The notes under the pieces are model-generated. The model did not search any database. It saw nothing but the letters and a program-made list of their open reading frames with translations, and had not been told where the DNA came from. This document shows positions 20,351-31,372 of a DNA stretch of 64,000 nucleotides, piece after piece (position 1 is the first letter of the stretch; every line of letters begins with the position of its first letter). The position numbers and the translations under genes are program-made. This stretch comes from Riptortus pedestris (taxonomy: Eukaryota > Arthropoda > Insecta > Hemiptera > Alydidae): contig CM032228.1 in the NCBI GenBank assembly GCA_019009955.1, forward strand, positions 7,067,001-7,131,000. Direction: 5' to 3'.

Positions 20351-20477
20351 CATGAGCAGATGAAACAAACATAGAAAGTCCATAAATTGAGTGCGGTGAG
20401 CGAGTCTACGCCTACTAAATACTAACCAGCTACACATTACGCCATTGCAGGCTTACTTTACTACGCCTAGGAGAGGT

Positions 20478-20570
20478 TTTAGCAGATTTATCGTAAGGGA
20501 AATCAGCTATTGAGATTGTAAGCATTTGGTTATTTCCGACAAGTGCCTTGAAACGTCAAATCAAGGATTT
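20478..20570 (-). repeat. Diverged family A 3' end
   Basis: TTTAGCAGATTTATCGTAAG, GGAAATCAGCTATTGAGATT and a degraded 3' arm. Adjacent to the compound microsatellite. Confidence 0.65.
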
Positions 20571-20604
20571 TTGTGAAAAAAAAATTCGGAAATATCTCGG
20601 TTAC

Positions 20605-20877
<273 letters not shown>

Positions 20878-21330
20878 ATAAATAAAATCATAGTCGATGG
20901 CGTCATCACATAAAGTATGTGCATGTGACTCAGATAGTAAAGAAATGTTTAAAATCATAAATGGTATTCATGCTTGGAATAGGAGGGTTCATAATATATT
21001 CCCATATTCTTCAAGTGCTTAAAGTGGGGGCTTACTACAGATTGACAAATGAAAAATGCAGATTTTGTACATGTTGACGATTGAAAATATTTTTGGCTTA
21101 TGTTGTGTTTGTGTCTATAGTCTACTTTGGGAGTGTTTTGCTTTATAAAACAAATAAATAAAAGATATCCTTTCCTTCCCCTAGTTTTTTCCAGGTTGGA
21201 CTGAAATCCGAATGGAATTCTTCAACACAGGTAAACACATGGATTGGTTTTTTATTGTGATCTAAATTCACCATATATTCTCTATTTCTAAATAAAAATC
21301 CCATGAAAAGAGCCTGAAACTATAATAAAA
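20878..21330. other. Unassigned sequence, possible LINE tail
   Basis: A stretch near 21120-21165 ends AAAACAAATAAATAAAAG, like the (AAATA)n tails of LINEs elsewhere in the window. No coding portion is recognised. Confidence 0.35.
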
Positions 21331-21331
21331 G

Positions 21332-23040
21332 TCTGTCAGGCATGAAATGAGTTAGCTAAGCAGATTTCCCACGTGTGTCACTTATTTGCATTTACCTGAT
21401 AACGTAAAAGTTCAATGAGAACAATATTTACTATCAAGACTTCAAATAATGTCCTTCATAATATATCTGCTTATTGCTTATATGAAATGAGTGGGAGGGG
21501 GTGTTTACTGGAGGCTGAAAACTAAAACAAAACTCAAATATCTCGGTTAATATTCAAGATAATACAAAGACATACATAAACCACATTTATAGAACACAAT
21601 AAGATTGGTTCCATACGATTTTTCGAGATATTAAGAATATTGGGAATTCTTTCCTCTAAACCCCCTCCCCTCCCTCTTTAGTTTTACATAAAACGATTAA
21701 ATAACGAGTTTGGTAACGAACCAACAAAAACTGGGACCGCTAGACCGTAGAAAATTTTTATTTGGACCAATACATAAGTATTATTCACAAATGGATGTTA
21801 TTATACAATATTTGTTACAAAATTAAGATATTTTGGTACAATTTCGGACGTAGTCGTCCTTCAGTCATTGCACCTAAATTATAATGAGTGGCTCCACTTG
21901 ACATTGGGAGGCTGCCATGATATTTCCTTACAAGTTGTTGAAGATGAACTGAAATAGGAGCAACCTCCAATTCCCTGTGGATTTGGCTGTTCCTAACAAA
22001 CCAGGCAGCATTCGCCGCTATCCCTAGTACTATGCTCTGGAAGGACTGGAGTCTCTTTTTGTGTGTGTTGCTGATGTCCAGCCAGACTGGGCATGCGTAT
22101 GTTAATATTGGGAGTATGAGTGTTTTGTAAAGTAGTGTCGCACAGGTCAGTTTCAGTGGTGTACTTGTGTTCATTAAAGGGTATATTTGTGTAAGACCTG
22201 TTTTTGCGCTTGTTGCAATTAAATGTTGATATGATGCCGCCATGTAAGTCGTGTGTCCAAATGTACTAAATAGCGGATGCTCTGGTCCTTCGGTGTCCAA
22301 GGAATTGAGTGATGCTCTTTTATCAGTTGAGGAAGATCTTCGTTCTTGAAACGACGAAGAGCAAAAATCTTGGCCTCCGTTTTTTCGGGGTTTAACGAGA
22401 GCTTCCAATTTTTGAACCATCTTGAAACCAGGTCGGCTGCTGTTTGGAGATGGAGTATGGAATTTTTTGGAGTTATTTTGAGTAAGGAGGAGTGTGTCGT
22501 CTGCGAACATAGCTAACACAGGATTTTCCACCTGCGGGATATCACTGCAGTAGAGGTTGTAGAACAAAGGACTATGTATAGATCCTTGCGGTACGCCAGC
22601 TCTGATATTCCGGTTCGTGCTGAGAGTGTTGTTTACTTTCATTTGAAATGTTCTTCCTTTTAAGAAGGTTGTAATAATACTATAGAAGTATGCTGGAGTG
22701 TTTGTAATCCTAAGTTTGTGAAGCAGTCCTTCGTGCCATACCGAGTCAAAGGCATTTGAAACGTGGAGGAAGGGCCCCGTTGTATACTACTTATGCTCGA
22801 ACCCTTTTGTAATGACTTCGGATACCTTTTGGAGTCGTTGGACGGCTGAGTGATGAGGTTTGAAGGTAAATTGATGGTGAGGGATGAAGTCCGTAAGATG
22901 CCTTCTACGTCTACCATTAACCAGGCGTTCTAGGAGCTTCCCTGTCGTGTTAAGGAGGCTTATCGGGCGGTAGCTTGCTGGGTTTTCTCGGGGTTTTCCT
23001 GGACTAGACCGTGACTGGCAAATATATACATATATATAAA
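21332..23040 (+). mobile_element. Old family A copy split by a LINE
   Basis: The left part (21332-21748) has CTGTCAGGCATGAAATGAG, AGCTAAGCAGATTTCCCACG and the core up to GGGACCGCTAGACCGT. The right part (23004-23040) resumes CTAGACCGTGACTGGCAAAT and a TA-rich tract. The core-to-microsatellite junction is rebuilt when the LINE is removed. Confidence 0.7.
21749..23003 (-). pseudogene. Jockey-type LINE, 5'-truncated RT fragment with 9-bp target-site duplication
   Basis: From about 23001 the minus strand reads PGKPRENPASYRPISLLN, TTGKLLERLV (RT palm start), then HHSAVQRLQKV, TGPFLHVSNAFDSVWHEGLL, RAGVPQGS and NPVLAMFADDTLLLTQ (catalytic FADD), followed by the thumb and a C-terminal region with TYACPVWLDISNTHKKRLQS. 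The stretch 21815-22642 is open (275 codons), but upstream has a stop and the middle has a shifted frame. CTAGACCGT flanks it at 21740-21748 and 23004-23012. The 3' end is CCAAATAAAAATT on the minus strand. It is the same family as 58948-60052 and 35624-37149. Confidence 0.9.
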
Positions 23041-23474
23041 AGAAGAATATATATTTATTTATATATTTATATTATATTATATTAATATTCTATATTCTTC
23101 TTTTTCTGGATCAAAATATTTTTTAATATATTCTTTAAATTTTTTGGTATGAGTCACCATAAAAAAAAACATTGTTTTTTTTTTTTCGATGCATTCGTTA
23201 TTCAAACTGAACTTCACGTTTTTGTGGCTTACTTGCCACCTTTCCTGAGTCATCCCTTTTCCAAAAAAATATTTATAATTAATAACAATAATTTAACAAA
23301 TCCCTTAATAATTCTTTTGCTATATATTGTATTAGTTGGTGCCTACATCTATGATATGGATATTAAATCTAATTATACATTGCTAGTTACATTTCTGAAC
23401 TGCTTTTCGTTTGGCGCTCACTTCCTTCCTCTGTGCCACCCCATTCCCTCCCCCCCCCCCCAAAAAAAAAATAA
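23041..23474. other. Unassigned AT-rich sequence
   Basis: TA-rich with a local inverted repeat (AAGAAGAATATATA at 23039-23052 and its complement near 23090-23103). A 109-codon frame (23149-23478) is low-complexity hydrophobic and not recognised. C and A runs end the interval. Confidence 0.4.
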
Positions 23475-23800
23475 ATAAACGGGCCTATTTTCATTATCCC
23501 CTGGGTAGGATTAGTGGAAGAAATATTTTGACAATCGCGTCATAAGTCAATTAGCCGATTTATCTTAAGGGAAATGTACGAATAACTCTCTTAATAAATG
23601 AGTTATTGGTAAATATGTCGAGCAACAATTGTAGAGTAGTAACATATTAACGAGATTGGTTCTATAATATTTTTCATCCGATTCACATTAAAGGAGATAT
23701 TTTGAAATTTTCATCCCCACCCCTCTAACCCCCCCCCCTCCCCGAAATTCCTGGTCCGATTTCACGAACGAATTATGAATTATTATCCGATCCAATTAAC
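23475..23800 (+). repeat. Two diverged family A pieces
   Basis: 3' arm and end at 23482-23580 (GGGCCTATTTTCATTATCCC, CTGGGTAGGATTAG, TTATCTTAAGGGAAATG). A second core follows (23590-23770: TTGGTTCTATAATATTTTTC, GGAGATATTTTGAAATTTTC, poly-C, CTGGTCCGATTTCA). Confidence 0.65.
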
Positions 23801-24019
23801 GAATATGATCATTAGAGTTCAATTTAATGGTTGAATATTAAGCATGGTATAGATTGAATAATCATTTTCGGGTAAAGAACGGAAAATTTTAATGGATGGA
23901 GTCATCACACTACATATTTACATTTATCACACACAGTAAAATTTCTATGAAGACAATATTTGGAATTTACCTTAGATAATGTGGTTCATGATATAACAAC
24001 TAAATCGTAAGTAACAACT

Positions 24020-24135
24020 CATTGGTAGTTACCAACTCATGAAATAAATACTTTAGTCCCTTCCCTGACTAGAAAAGGGTGGTAACCTGTAGATAAACCG
24101 TCACGATTAGCGTTAGTTGCAAAAAGTGGACGTAA
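24020..24135 (+). repeat. SINE tail fragment
   Basis: CTTTAGTCCCTTCCCTGACT, AGAAAAGGGTGGTAACCTGT, AGATAAACCGTCACGATTAG match the 3' body of the SINE copies at 30975 and 34836. The pol III promoter half is absent. Confidence 0.7.
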
Positions 24136-24984
24136 TAAATAATATGTAATTAATCAGACCAAAAATACGCCTTCGGGCATTTATCCTACCGAGCATGGAG
24201 GTTCTGCGGGTCAAATGTTGAAGGGGTAACATGACCAATGCCTATGATTGAAATATATCTTTGGAGTTCATTTTTTAAATTAATCTGTCAATCAGGGTTG
24301 CGTAATCTGAGCGCATTTCCCAAATGCGGATATGACACACTATTGATCTTTTCTCAGCTTATATTTTCTATTTCTTAGTCAAAATCCGTTGAGTAGAAAT
24401 TATTTGGTTATTGAATCCGAATAGGTAGGCTCTCTTTATATCGAGTTACAAAAAAAGAATAAGTCAACAATTGTAGAGAATCGATATTTTCATGAGATTT
24501 GTTCTATCATTTTGGATCCTGCTCATAACAACGGAGATATTATATCAAATCCCCCTCCATCTGGACAACTATTTATTTCTGGTTTGTTTTCAGCTGTTAA
24601 AGAATATCTTTAGTGTTGAACGAAACTATTATTTTGTATGGTATAGATCACATAAACATGTTCGAGATAAGCATTTTAAAGGTATTTAACGTTATTTAAT
24701 ACATTTTTAACTTATTTTCAAGTTATTTACTCAGTAAAAGCTCAATGAAAACAATATTTGGTATTTAAGTTTCCAAAAAAGCTTTTCTTTAGTGTGCCAC
24801 AAGGAGGATTATTGAAGGCTGAATATTCGATTAATATTCACGATAGAGAAAATATGTGTATAACAAAATTAAAATGGAAATTAAATTTTTTATAAGATTA
24901 GTTCCATACAATTTTCCGATCCGAATTGTAAGGGAGTATTATTTCCTAGCTCCATTTCCTTTACATTGATGGATGTATATATAT
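24136..24984 (+). repeat. Degraded family A sequence
   Basis: CAGGGTTGCGTAATCTGAGC at about 24293 and several core-like blocks (AACAATTGTAGAGAATCGAT at about 24463, TATTCACGATAGAGAAAATA at about 24834, CAATTTTCCGATCCGAA at about 24910) belong to a diverged subfamily. The stretch at 24463-24490 is a useful empty-site relative for the insertion at 47497. Confidence 0.5.
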
Positions 24985-24989
24985 CTCAT

Positions 24990-25047
<58 letters not shown>

Positions 25048-25505
25048 CTATCTTACGTGTGTATGTCACTGAACCTCTCCTAAACGGCTGGACCGATTTG
25101 AATGAATTTTTTTGTACGCGTTTGTGTGACGCCCTGGATGTTTAGATTCACAAATCAGCGCGGCAGATAGAGCAGGAGAGGGGGTTGTAAGGGAAACCTA
25201 AAATTATAAATAGCGATATTTCGTTTCCTATTGGTTTATCGGCAAATATGCACAGGATAAAAATTGGTTATTTTGTCATTTAGAGTAATTTTTTTAGGTT
25301 CGAACGGGAGTGTGGATTGTAAGGTAGGCCAGAATAAAAAAATAGCAATATTTAATTTTCTATTTGTTTTTAAGCAAACGTGCACATAACAAAAGTTGTT
25401 TTTTGTGTTATTAAAAGTAGCTTTTGGTTTAAACATAATATTATTAAATTTAATATCCTAATCGCTTTAAATATTATGCAGGACAACGTCTGCCGGATCC
25501 GCTAG
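24985..25505 (+). mobile_element. Non-autonomous Helitron with 3' hairpin and CTAG end
   Basis: A (TA)n tract (24993-25043) leads into ATTCTATCTTACGTGTGTAT, GTCACTGAACCTCTCCTAAA, CGGCTGGACCGATTTGAATG, a 5' region I recognise from widespread insect Helitrons. The 3' end reads GCAGGACAACGTCTGC (a short hairpin), CGGATCCGCTAG at 25494-25505, then T. This matches the hairpin-CTRR-T rule for Helitrons. There is no Rep/helicase coding sequence. The exact 5' TC terminus is obscured by the TA tract. Confidence 0.8.
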
Positions 25506-25727
25506 TATATATTGAACATAATTTCGAAATAAACTCGGAATAATAGTGATATGCCAGCCAAAAACAGATTTATTCCTCAATACAACAGAAGCTGACTGAG
25601 GAGCTTAGAACTTTCACCACCTTACCACAAATAATTTGGAATATCATGGATGAAACGCTTGGAATAATAGGGAAAGTTATTAATTTTTTTTTTTTAAGTA
25701 ACCTTTCAAATAATAATCATTTTCAAA

Positions 25728-25889
25728 CAATAATATTCGTTTTCATAATGTTTTTTTTATAAATTAATAACATTTTATGTACTAACCTGTACGGGGGATG
25801 TAGCTTTTAAGCTCCCTCGCCCCCGGACAGCTTAGTACATAACTTGTAATTAATTTATACACAAATCATTATGAAAACGAATATTATTG
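25728..25889. repeat. Long imperfect palindrome (foldback), 162 bp
   Basis: The left arm (CAATAATATTCGTTTTCATA...) and right arm (...TATGAAAACGAATATTATTG) are complementary along their length of about 78 bases with scattered mismatches. They include TTATGTACTAACCTGTACGG against its partner, and the centre is AGCTTTTAAGCT at about 25803-25814. It would form a near-complete hairpin. Non-coding. Confidence 0.88.
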
Positions 25890-25974
25890 AACTCAAATTT
25901 TAAATATAAATAAATGGAAAGAAAGAGAGATGAAAAATAGAATAAAAATTGAACTAAAGAAGGTGTTATGCAAA

Positions 25975-26655
25975 GAAATATTTTTTTTTCTGTAATCGTT
26001 GAATAATGGTAACATTACTAAACTGAAAATGAGTGAAGGAACGTGAAACATTTTGCAATAGAGTGAAGAAAGTATCCACTTCTTCACAAGTGAAGAAAGT
26101 GGGGGGGGGGGGGGGGGGGAATTGCCTTCTTAATTAGTTAATTACGTATAAAATTAAAAATAATTTGAAGTTGGAAAATTAAATGCTTTTAAATGTTTCA
26201 TAACATTGTAAAAATTTATTTTAACAAAATAAATTGAAATGTGATATGATTAATTGGTGGTGGAATTAATCAAATATATTTTAAAATTTAAATATAATAA
26301 TAATTACCTTCGTTGTTTATTTACCTGGCACTTTTTTATAACTTGCACTTGTTTATAAAATGCACTACTTTCACATTCATCACTTGTTGTTTTATAAACT
26401 ATGCTTATAACCTTTCACAACCATGCCTAAAACCTACCCAACAACATACCATAATCTTTCACAACATCCTAATTTTGTGCATATTCTGGTTAGATCTGAT
26501 CATGTATTACACGATTACAGAAAAAAATTTAATATTAAACTCGTGACGAAAGTAGAATTTACAACTCTCGTGAAATTACGACACTCGCTTCGCTCGTGAG
26601 GGTAAACGTTTCACTCGAGTTGTAAAATGATTCTACTTTTCGGTCACTTGTATAA
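25975..26655. repeat. Dispersed repeat B, copy 1
   Basis: Near-identical to 46236-46863 over about 640 bp (TCTGTAATCGTTGAATAATG, CATTTTGCAATAGAGTGAAG, CTTATAACCTTTCACAACCA, ACTCGCTTCGCTCGTG). It contains two inverted-repeat clusters. Near the left is GTGAAGAAAGT/ACTTTCTTCAC, here interrupted by an 18-base G run at 26101-26119. Near the right is GTGACGAAAGTAGAAT with its complement TCTACTTT about 70 bases on. No ORF of note. Confidence 0.85.
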
Positions 26656-26931
26656 TAAATAACTATTAAATATATAATGGAAATAATAAACAGTAATATA
26701 ATAAAGTTCTTCATTCAGGGGCTGCTCAAACTTACGCCGTTCGGGATATAAAACAATTTGTGATTTTTAAAGATTGTATATTGTACATTTTTACTTATTG
26801 GATCTCATTAATAATAAAGAATATTTTGAATTTTAGAATCCCCTCTTCTTAAATACCCACTATTCCAGGTCTGATTTCAGCCAATAAGAAATACGATCTT
26901 TAGCGTTCTATGTGAAACTGTTAAATAAAAA
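26656..26931. other. Diverged family A-like core
   Basis: A faint relative of the divergent subfamily (AGGGGCTGCTCAAACTTACG at about 26717, GGTCTGATTTCAGCCAATAA at about 26867). Confidence 0.4.
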
Positions 26932-27456
26932 GTCCGTCACGCAGGGGCTGCGTAAACTAAGCAGATTTCCCACGTGAAGTTATACAGTAGACAAATCTGC
27001 CCAATAACAACTGTTGTAGTAAGGTATCTCTAAACCTATTTAAGAGGGACGAGTAGTTATGGATACGGCCGCCAGAGCTCTCGGCGGAACGTCCCGAACA
27101 TAGCCGACCCCTGCCGATCACACACAGAATACAAATGTAAATATCTCGGTTAATATTCAAGACAGAGAATAAATATATAGAACAATATTTATAGTAAATT
27201 TAATTTGCAATAAGATTGGATCAATACAAATTTTCGATCCGACGTATAGTATCGGAGATATTTCGAATTTTCGAAAATACTTCCCTCTAAACCCCCCCCC
27301 CTCCCACTGGTCCGATTTCAGCAGTTAACGAACTTTATCTTTCTTTTTACAAAAAAAGACGAAATATCGAGTTTTGTAACGATCAAACAAAAAGTGCGAC
27401 CGCTAGAGCGGTAACAGACAAATATATATATATATATATATATCTATATATATATA
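26932..27456 (+). mobile_element. Family A 5' half ending in its microsatellite
   Basis: Standard 5' end (GTCCGTCACGCAGGGGCTGC), complete core and ACCGCTAGAGCGGTAACAGA, then (TA)n with one TC interruption. The 3' arm and terminal hairpin are missing, and the next copy starts directly from the TA tract at 27460. Confidence 0.85.
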
Positions 27457-27459
27457 AAA

Positions 27460-27916
27460 GTCCGTCACGCAGGGGCTGCGTAAACTAAGCAGATTTCCCA
27501 CGTGAAGTTTTACAATAGAGAAATCTGCCTAGTAATAACCTATTCTCACGAGGACGAATAGTTAGTGAAACGGCCACACTAGCGCTAGTGCGCTCGGCGG
27601 AAACTCCCAAACATAACCAACCACACTCACAATACAAATCCAAATATCTCGGTTAATATTAAAGATACAGAATAAATGTATAGAACAATATTTATAGTAA
27701 ATTTAATTTTCAATAAGACTGGTTCTATACAATTTTTTGATCCGGCGTATGGTAACGGAGATATTTCGAATTTTCAAACATCCCCCCTCTAAACCCCCCC
27801 TCCCACTGGTCCGATTTTAGCCATTAACGAACTTGATCTTTCTTTTTACATAAAACGATTAAATTCCGAGTTTGGTAACGATCAAACAAAAATTGCGACC
27901 GCTAGAGCGTTAACAG

Positions 27917-27961
<45 letters not shown>

Positions 27962-28116
27962 TATATAAATATATAGATATATATATATAATTTTGAACGG
28001 ACCTCATTTTCGTCATCTCCTGGGTAGGATCGATGGACATTTGAAGAAATTTTTCGAAACTCGCGTCATGAGTACGACCTCAATAGCTGATTTCCCTTAA
28101 GGGAAATCTGCTAAAA
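27460..28116 (+). mobile_element. Family A element, short form, full length
   Basis: GTCCGTCACGCAGGGGCTGC to GGGAAATCTGCT, with a (TA)n at about 27923-27986 containing GA interruptions. The 5' arm carries GGCCACACTAGCGCTAGTGC, shared with the copy at 52544, so these two form a sub-branch. Confidence 0.88.
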
Positions 28117-28930
28117 GTATGGTATAGATAAAGTAAACATTTTGATATATCGTAGTCATCACAATACGTATTCGCATTATCTCGCATAAGTTCAATGAAA
28201 CCAATATTTGGCATTTAACTTTGGAGTGCTTCATTATTTAACAGCTTATTATTAAATAGATAGGGGGGGATGGGGGGGGGTTAGTGGAAGGCTGAAAAAA
28301 AAAACCCTAAAATATTCACGATAGAGGAAATATGTGTATAACAACATTTATAGAACATCGAATTTTTAGTGAAAATTACTTTATCTTTTCATTTTTTTTT
28401 GAATCAGATGAATTATAACGAAGATATAATAAAAATTTTATCAAATTCCTCATCTAATAAAACCCCCCCCCCACATACCTTCATCTATACCCCCCCCAAC
28501 CCCCACCCATACCACTATACCCCACCACCCCCATAACTATACCCCCCCCCCCCCCCATAATACCCATAATACCCCCCCTCCCTACCCCCCCCCCCCTCCC
28601 CCCCCATCCGATTTCCAGCAATACCCGTTATCGAATTTGATACCTTTAGTTTATAAAATAACGCTTAGATATCGAGTTTGCTAACAATTAAACCGAAATT
28701 CCGATCACTAAAACGAAGACAAATATAATATATATAAATATATAGATATATATATATATATATATATAATATATAATATAAATAATTTTGAACGGACCTC
28801 AATTTTTTTCATCTACTAACTAACTAGGCAGGAAATCAATTGACATTTGAGGACTGATAGTCCGAAAATGGCATCAATAGGGTCAAGGTCAAGGCAAGGG
28901 CAAAACCCAATAGCTGTATTTCTCTTAATG
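28117..28930 (+). repeat. Diverged family A copy with expanded C-rich tract
   Basis: Core-like blocks (ATTCACGATAGAGGAAATAT at about 28314) precede a C-rich stretch with scattered TA and CAT (28464-28605). This is followed by CCGATTTCCAGCAATACC, a TA-rich tract (28722-28780), GAACGGACCTCAATTTTTTT and a degraded 3' arm to about 28930. Confidence 0.65.
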
Positions 28931-29379
28931 GATAACTGGTATTAAATAAATCACTATTGCCCCTTCAAATAATATGTCAGACAAGGAATTTAAATATTGT
29001 ACTATTTATTTTTTTTTAAATAAGTCATAAAAAGAATTCTAGTTTCCTAAAAAGGTAAACAGATTTTCAACACATTTCCTAAGTATATTCCTGTATCTGT
29101 CAAATATGTTTTTTCTTCGACAGGCCACTGATTATTTATGTTCAATTCAGTCTGCTTAAGTACACTTCGTTCGTCTGTGAACAATCTGCAGTCATAAATT
29201 AAGTTTTGGTAAGTCTGTTTTGAAGTGAAATTACATGGCAGGACAATTGGCCGTCTGTTCGAATCTGTATGAATATGACTCGACTACACCATGGTCATAA
29301 TACATGAGTTGTGTAAAAGTCAGTATTTTATTGCTTGTATCAATATATATTTTAACGTCAGGTACGGACATTTTTAATT
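28931..29379. other. Unassigned AT-rich sequence
   Basis: No open frame or repeat recognised. Confidence 0.4.
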
Positions 29380-29640
29380 AGCACTCTTTTACTGCACTTA
29401 ACAGGTGTTGTTTTCAATTTTTCATCGTGTCAGATTTTAGTAAGTTGTTTAACTGAGTTTTTGTAAGTTTCGAGTAGCATTCTGGAATTTCATGACTCGT
29501 AGAAGCAGATTTAGCTTCATTACCGGCTGGATTTTGTTTCCTAAAATCCCAGAAAGTCCTTTAATCCATTGGCACAGAATATTGAAGTTATGAATGTTGT
29601 TGTCTAATCTGTTCTGTGATTGGATCATATATAATTAGTC
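29380..29640 (-). pseudogene. LINE RNase H relic
   Basis: On the minus strand, CQWIKGLSGILGNKI is the RNase H WxKxHxGIxGNExAD block with L for H. It is followed, after a frame slip, by NEAKSASTSHEIPECYSKLT and KTQLNNLLKSDTM. Related in sequence to the remnants at 58541-58745 and 60225-60450 (GNDLADL). Frameshifted and truncated. Confidence 0.6.
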
Positions 29641-29809
29641 AGTGTTTGCAAAGTTATTTTATTGTCTATTAAAATAGTATTAGAGTCATGATTTGTATGA
29701 TTAGTTTGCATATGATAAATTTTAAGTATTGCCATTTTTTTCAACCTGGTCATTAGTAAACTATCATCCTGGTCTACACTGTATAATAATGACAAACACT
29801 AAACTACTA

Positions 29810-30205
29810 CTGATTACTAATCCATGGTTCTTCAAACCAAAGGACCAATTCGGAAGCTTGGACGGAGCATTCAAGCTGAAAGTTATAGTATTTTGAAGTC
29901 GTAAAGAGATTGTGCTCCGCCTAGACAATGCGAAACATATTAAGTTAGCTCATCCATCAAAAAATATTTCATATACCAGATATGATGTGTCTCTATATCC
30001 AGGATACTTCCCAGTTCTTGACCAGTCAGACCTCCACCTGTTTCACATCCTTCAAAACTTCTTATTTCCAGAATACGAAATTCAATTCCGATGACGGGAA
30101 GCATTTCTTTTTCAGTTATTCCAAAGCAAGGTCCTTTGAAGATCGTGCTATATCATAACTTACAAAAGATATTACACAATCATTGAGCAAAGCATCAATA
30201 TAATT
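29810..30205 (+). pseudogene. Ancient mariner transposase relic (DD34D spacing)
   Basis: The frame at 29912-30094 reads LRLDNAKH, 26 further residues, then LDQSDLHLFHILQNFLF. There are exactly 34 residues between the D of LDNAKH and the D of QSDLHLF, as in mariner (DNARPH...PSDYHLFRSLQN). After a stop, FLFQLFQSK and YTIIEQSINIID resemble the mariner C-terminus. TIRs are not recognisable. Much older than the copy at 35672. Confidence 0.6.
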
Positions 30206-30305
30206 GATTGATTATCTCTCTCCCCAAAAAAAAAAAAATATTAAAATAATTGGAATTGAGAACAATGCGTCATGGCCTTCCAGTAGAAGATAAATATATT
30301 TCTTA

Positions 30306-30450
30306 TTCTCAATAGAGGGCTCAGCTTAGCTTTGTGAGTTAAAACGTCGGCCTTAATCTCATATGATAAATCTTGAGAAAAGAGTTCGATTCCCACCTAG
30401 GCAATTGGAATTTATTAATTGAGGCACTCATTAAATAAATAATGCTCGAC
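30306..30450 (+). mobile_element. tRNA-derived SINE, pol III promoter half
   Basis: GGGCTCAGCTTAGCTTTGTG contains an A-box-like TTAGCTTTGTGAG. GAGTTCGATTCCCACCT is a good B box about 50 bases on. The body has GGAATTTATTAATTGAGGCA and CTCATTAAATAAAT as in the other copies. Confidence 0.75.
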
Positions 30451-30974
30451 ATGATAGCAGTTGCAGAGATCAGAATATTAATGGCGTATACCAACCAAGG
30501 ATTTATTCCTCGATTCGATGAAAATCGAATGAAGCGATAAGGATCATAATGAATAATGAAACCAAAAGATTTGTGGTTTTTTATGTGAGCAGACATCGAA
30601 GAGAGAGTTAGTGACTCGAAAGACATAGGATACATTTTTACGTCATTGTATGAAGTAAATGTTTTTTAATATCGATAATTTCAGTATTAGATATTAAAAT
30701 GAAATTGCCCATTTTGACCCTTCGTGAATCCATGTCTGCACCCATCTCACATAACTAAAAAACGACAAGCCTCAGAATGTTGACATTTTATATTAAGGAC
30801 TGTTGTAACTTGTTATAATACATCTCCTCTTATGGCCTAATTTGACTAGGGTGAAATGGGTTTAGATGAGAGCAGAAATACAAAAAAAAAAAGTCAATTT
30901 TTCAGTTCTAGAGATGCAAATGATTTGTAAAGGTTCTGTTCTTAATAAATGATCTATAAGTTATGTCTGCAACT
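30451..30974. other. Unassigned sequence
   Basis: No element recognised. A minus-strand frame across 30339-30635 is the complement of SINE and flanking DNA. Confidence 0.4.
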
Positions 30975-31180
30975 CAGACTAGCCACCTGAGCTAAGGTCT
31001 TAGTCTCACTATATCAACCTAGAGTTCGATTCACCCTTGGGCAATAGAAATTTATTTAGTGATGGACTCATTAAATTAAATCCTTAGTTCTACCCTGACT
31101 AGAAAAGGGTGGTAGCCGGTGGATAACCACTTTCAATTAGCCTTAGTAACACATGAATAACATGTTTTTAAAGTAAATTA
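30975..31180 (+). mobile_element. tRNA-derived SINE copy
   Basis: AGACTAGCCACCTGAGC (A-box-like), AGAGTTCGATTCACCC (B box), CAATAGAAATTTATTTAGTG, CTTAGTTCTACCCTGACTAG and GGGTGGTAGCCGGTGGATAA. This and the copy at 34836 define promoter half and body. Confidence 0.75.
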
Positions 31181-31372
31181 TGTTGTAGCAGGTTGGCCTG
31201 CTCTATAACAACCCTTAACCTAACCCCTACTAGCTGCCACCTGGTTTCAGTGACAGTGTTGCCATAGACAATTTAAACTAAAATAGTTGCTCTAATTGTA
31301 AAGTGGCTACACTGCGAGCAACCTCACAATTACCTTTTAGTCCAGTTTATAATAGCTTACCCTCAGTATTTT

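Noticed and set aside
30306..31180. Functional tRNA genes at the B-box sequences
   Set aside because: No cloverleaf with an acceptor stem or anticodon loop can be drawn; the same body sequence follows each, so they are SINE copies.
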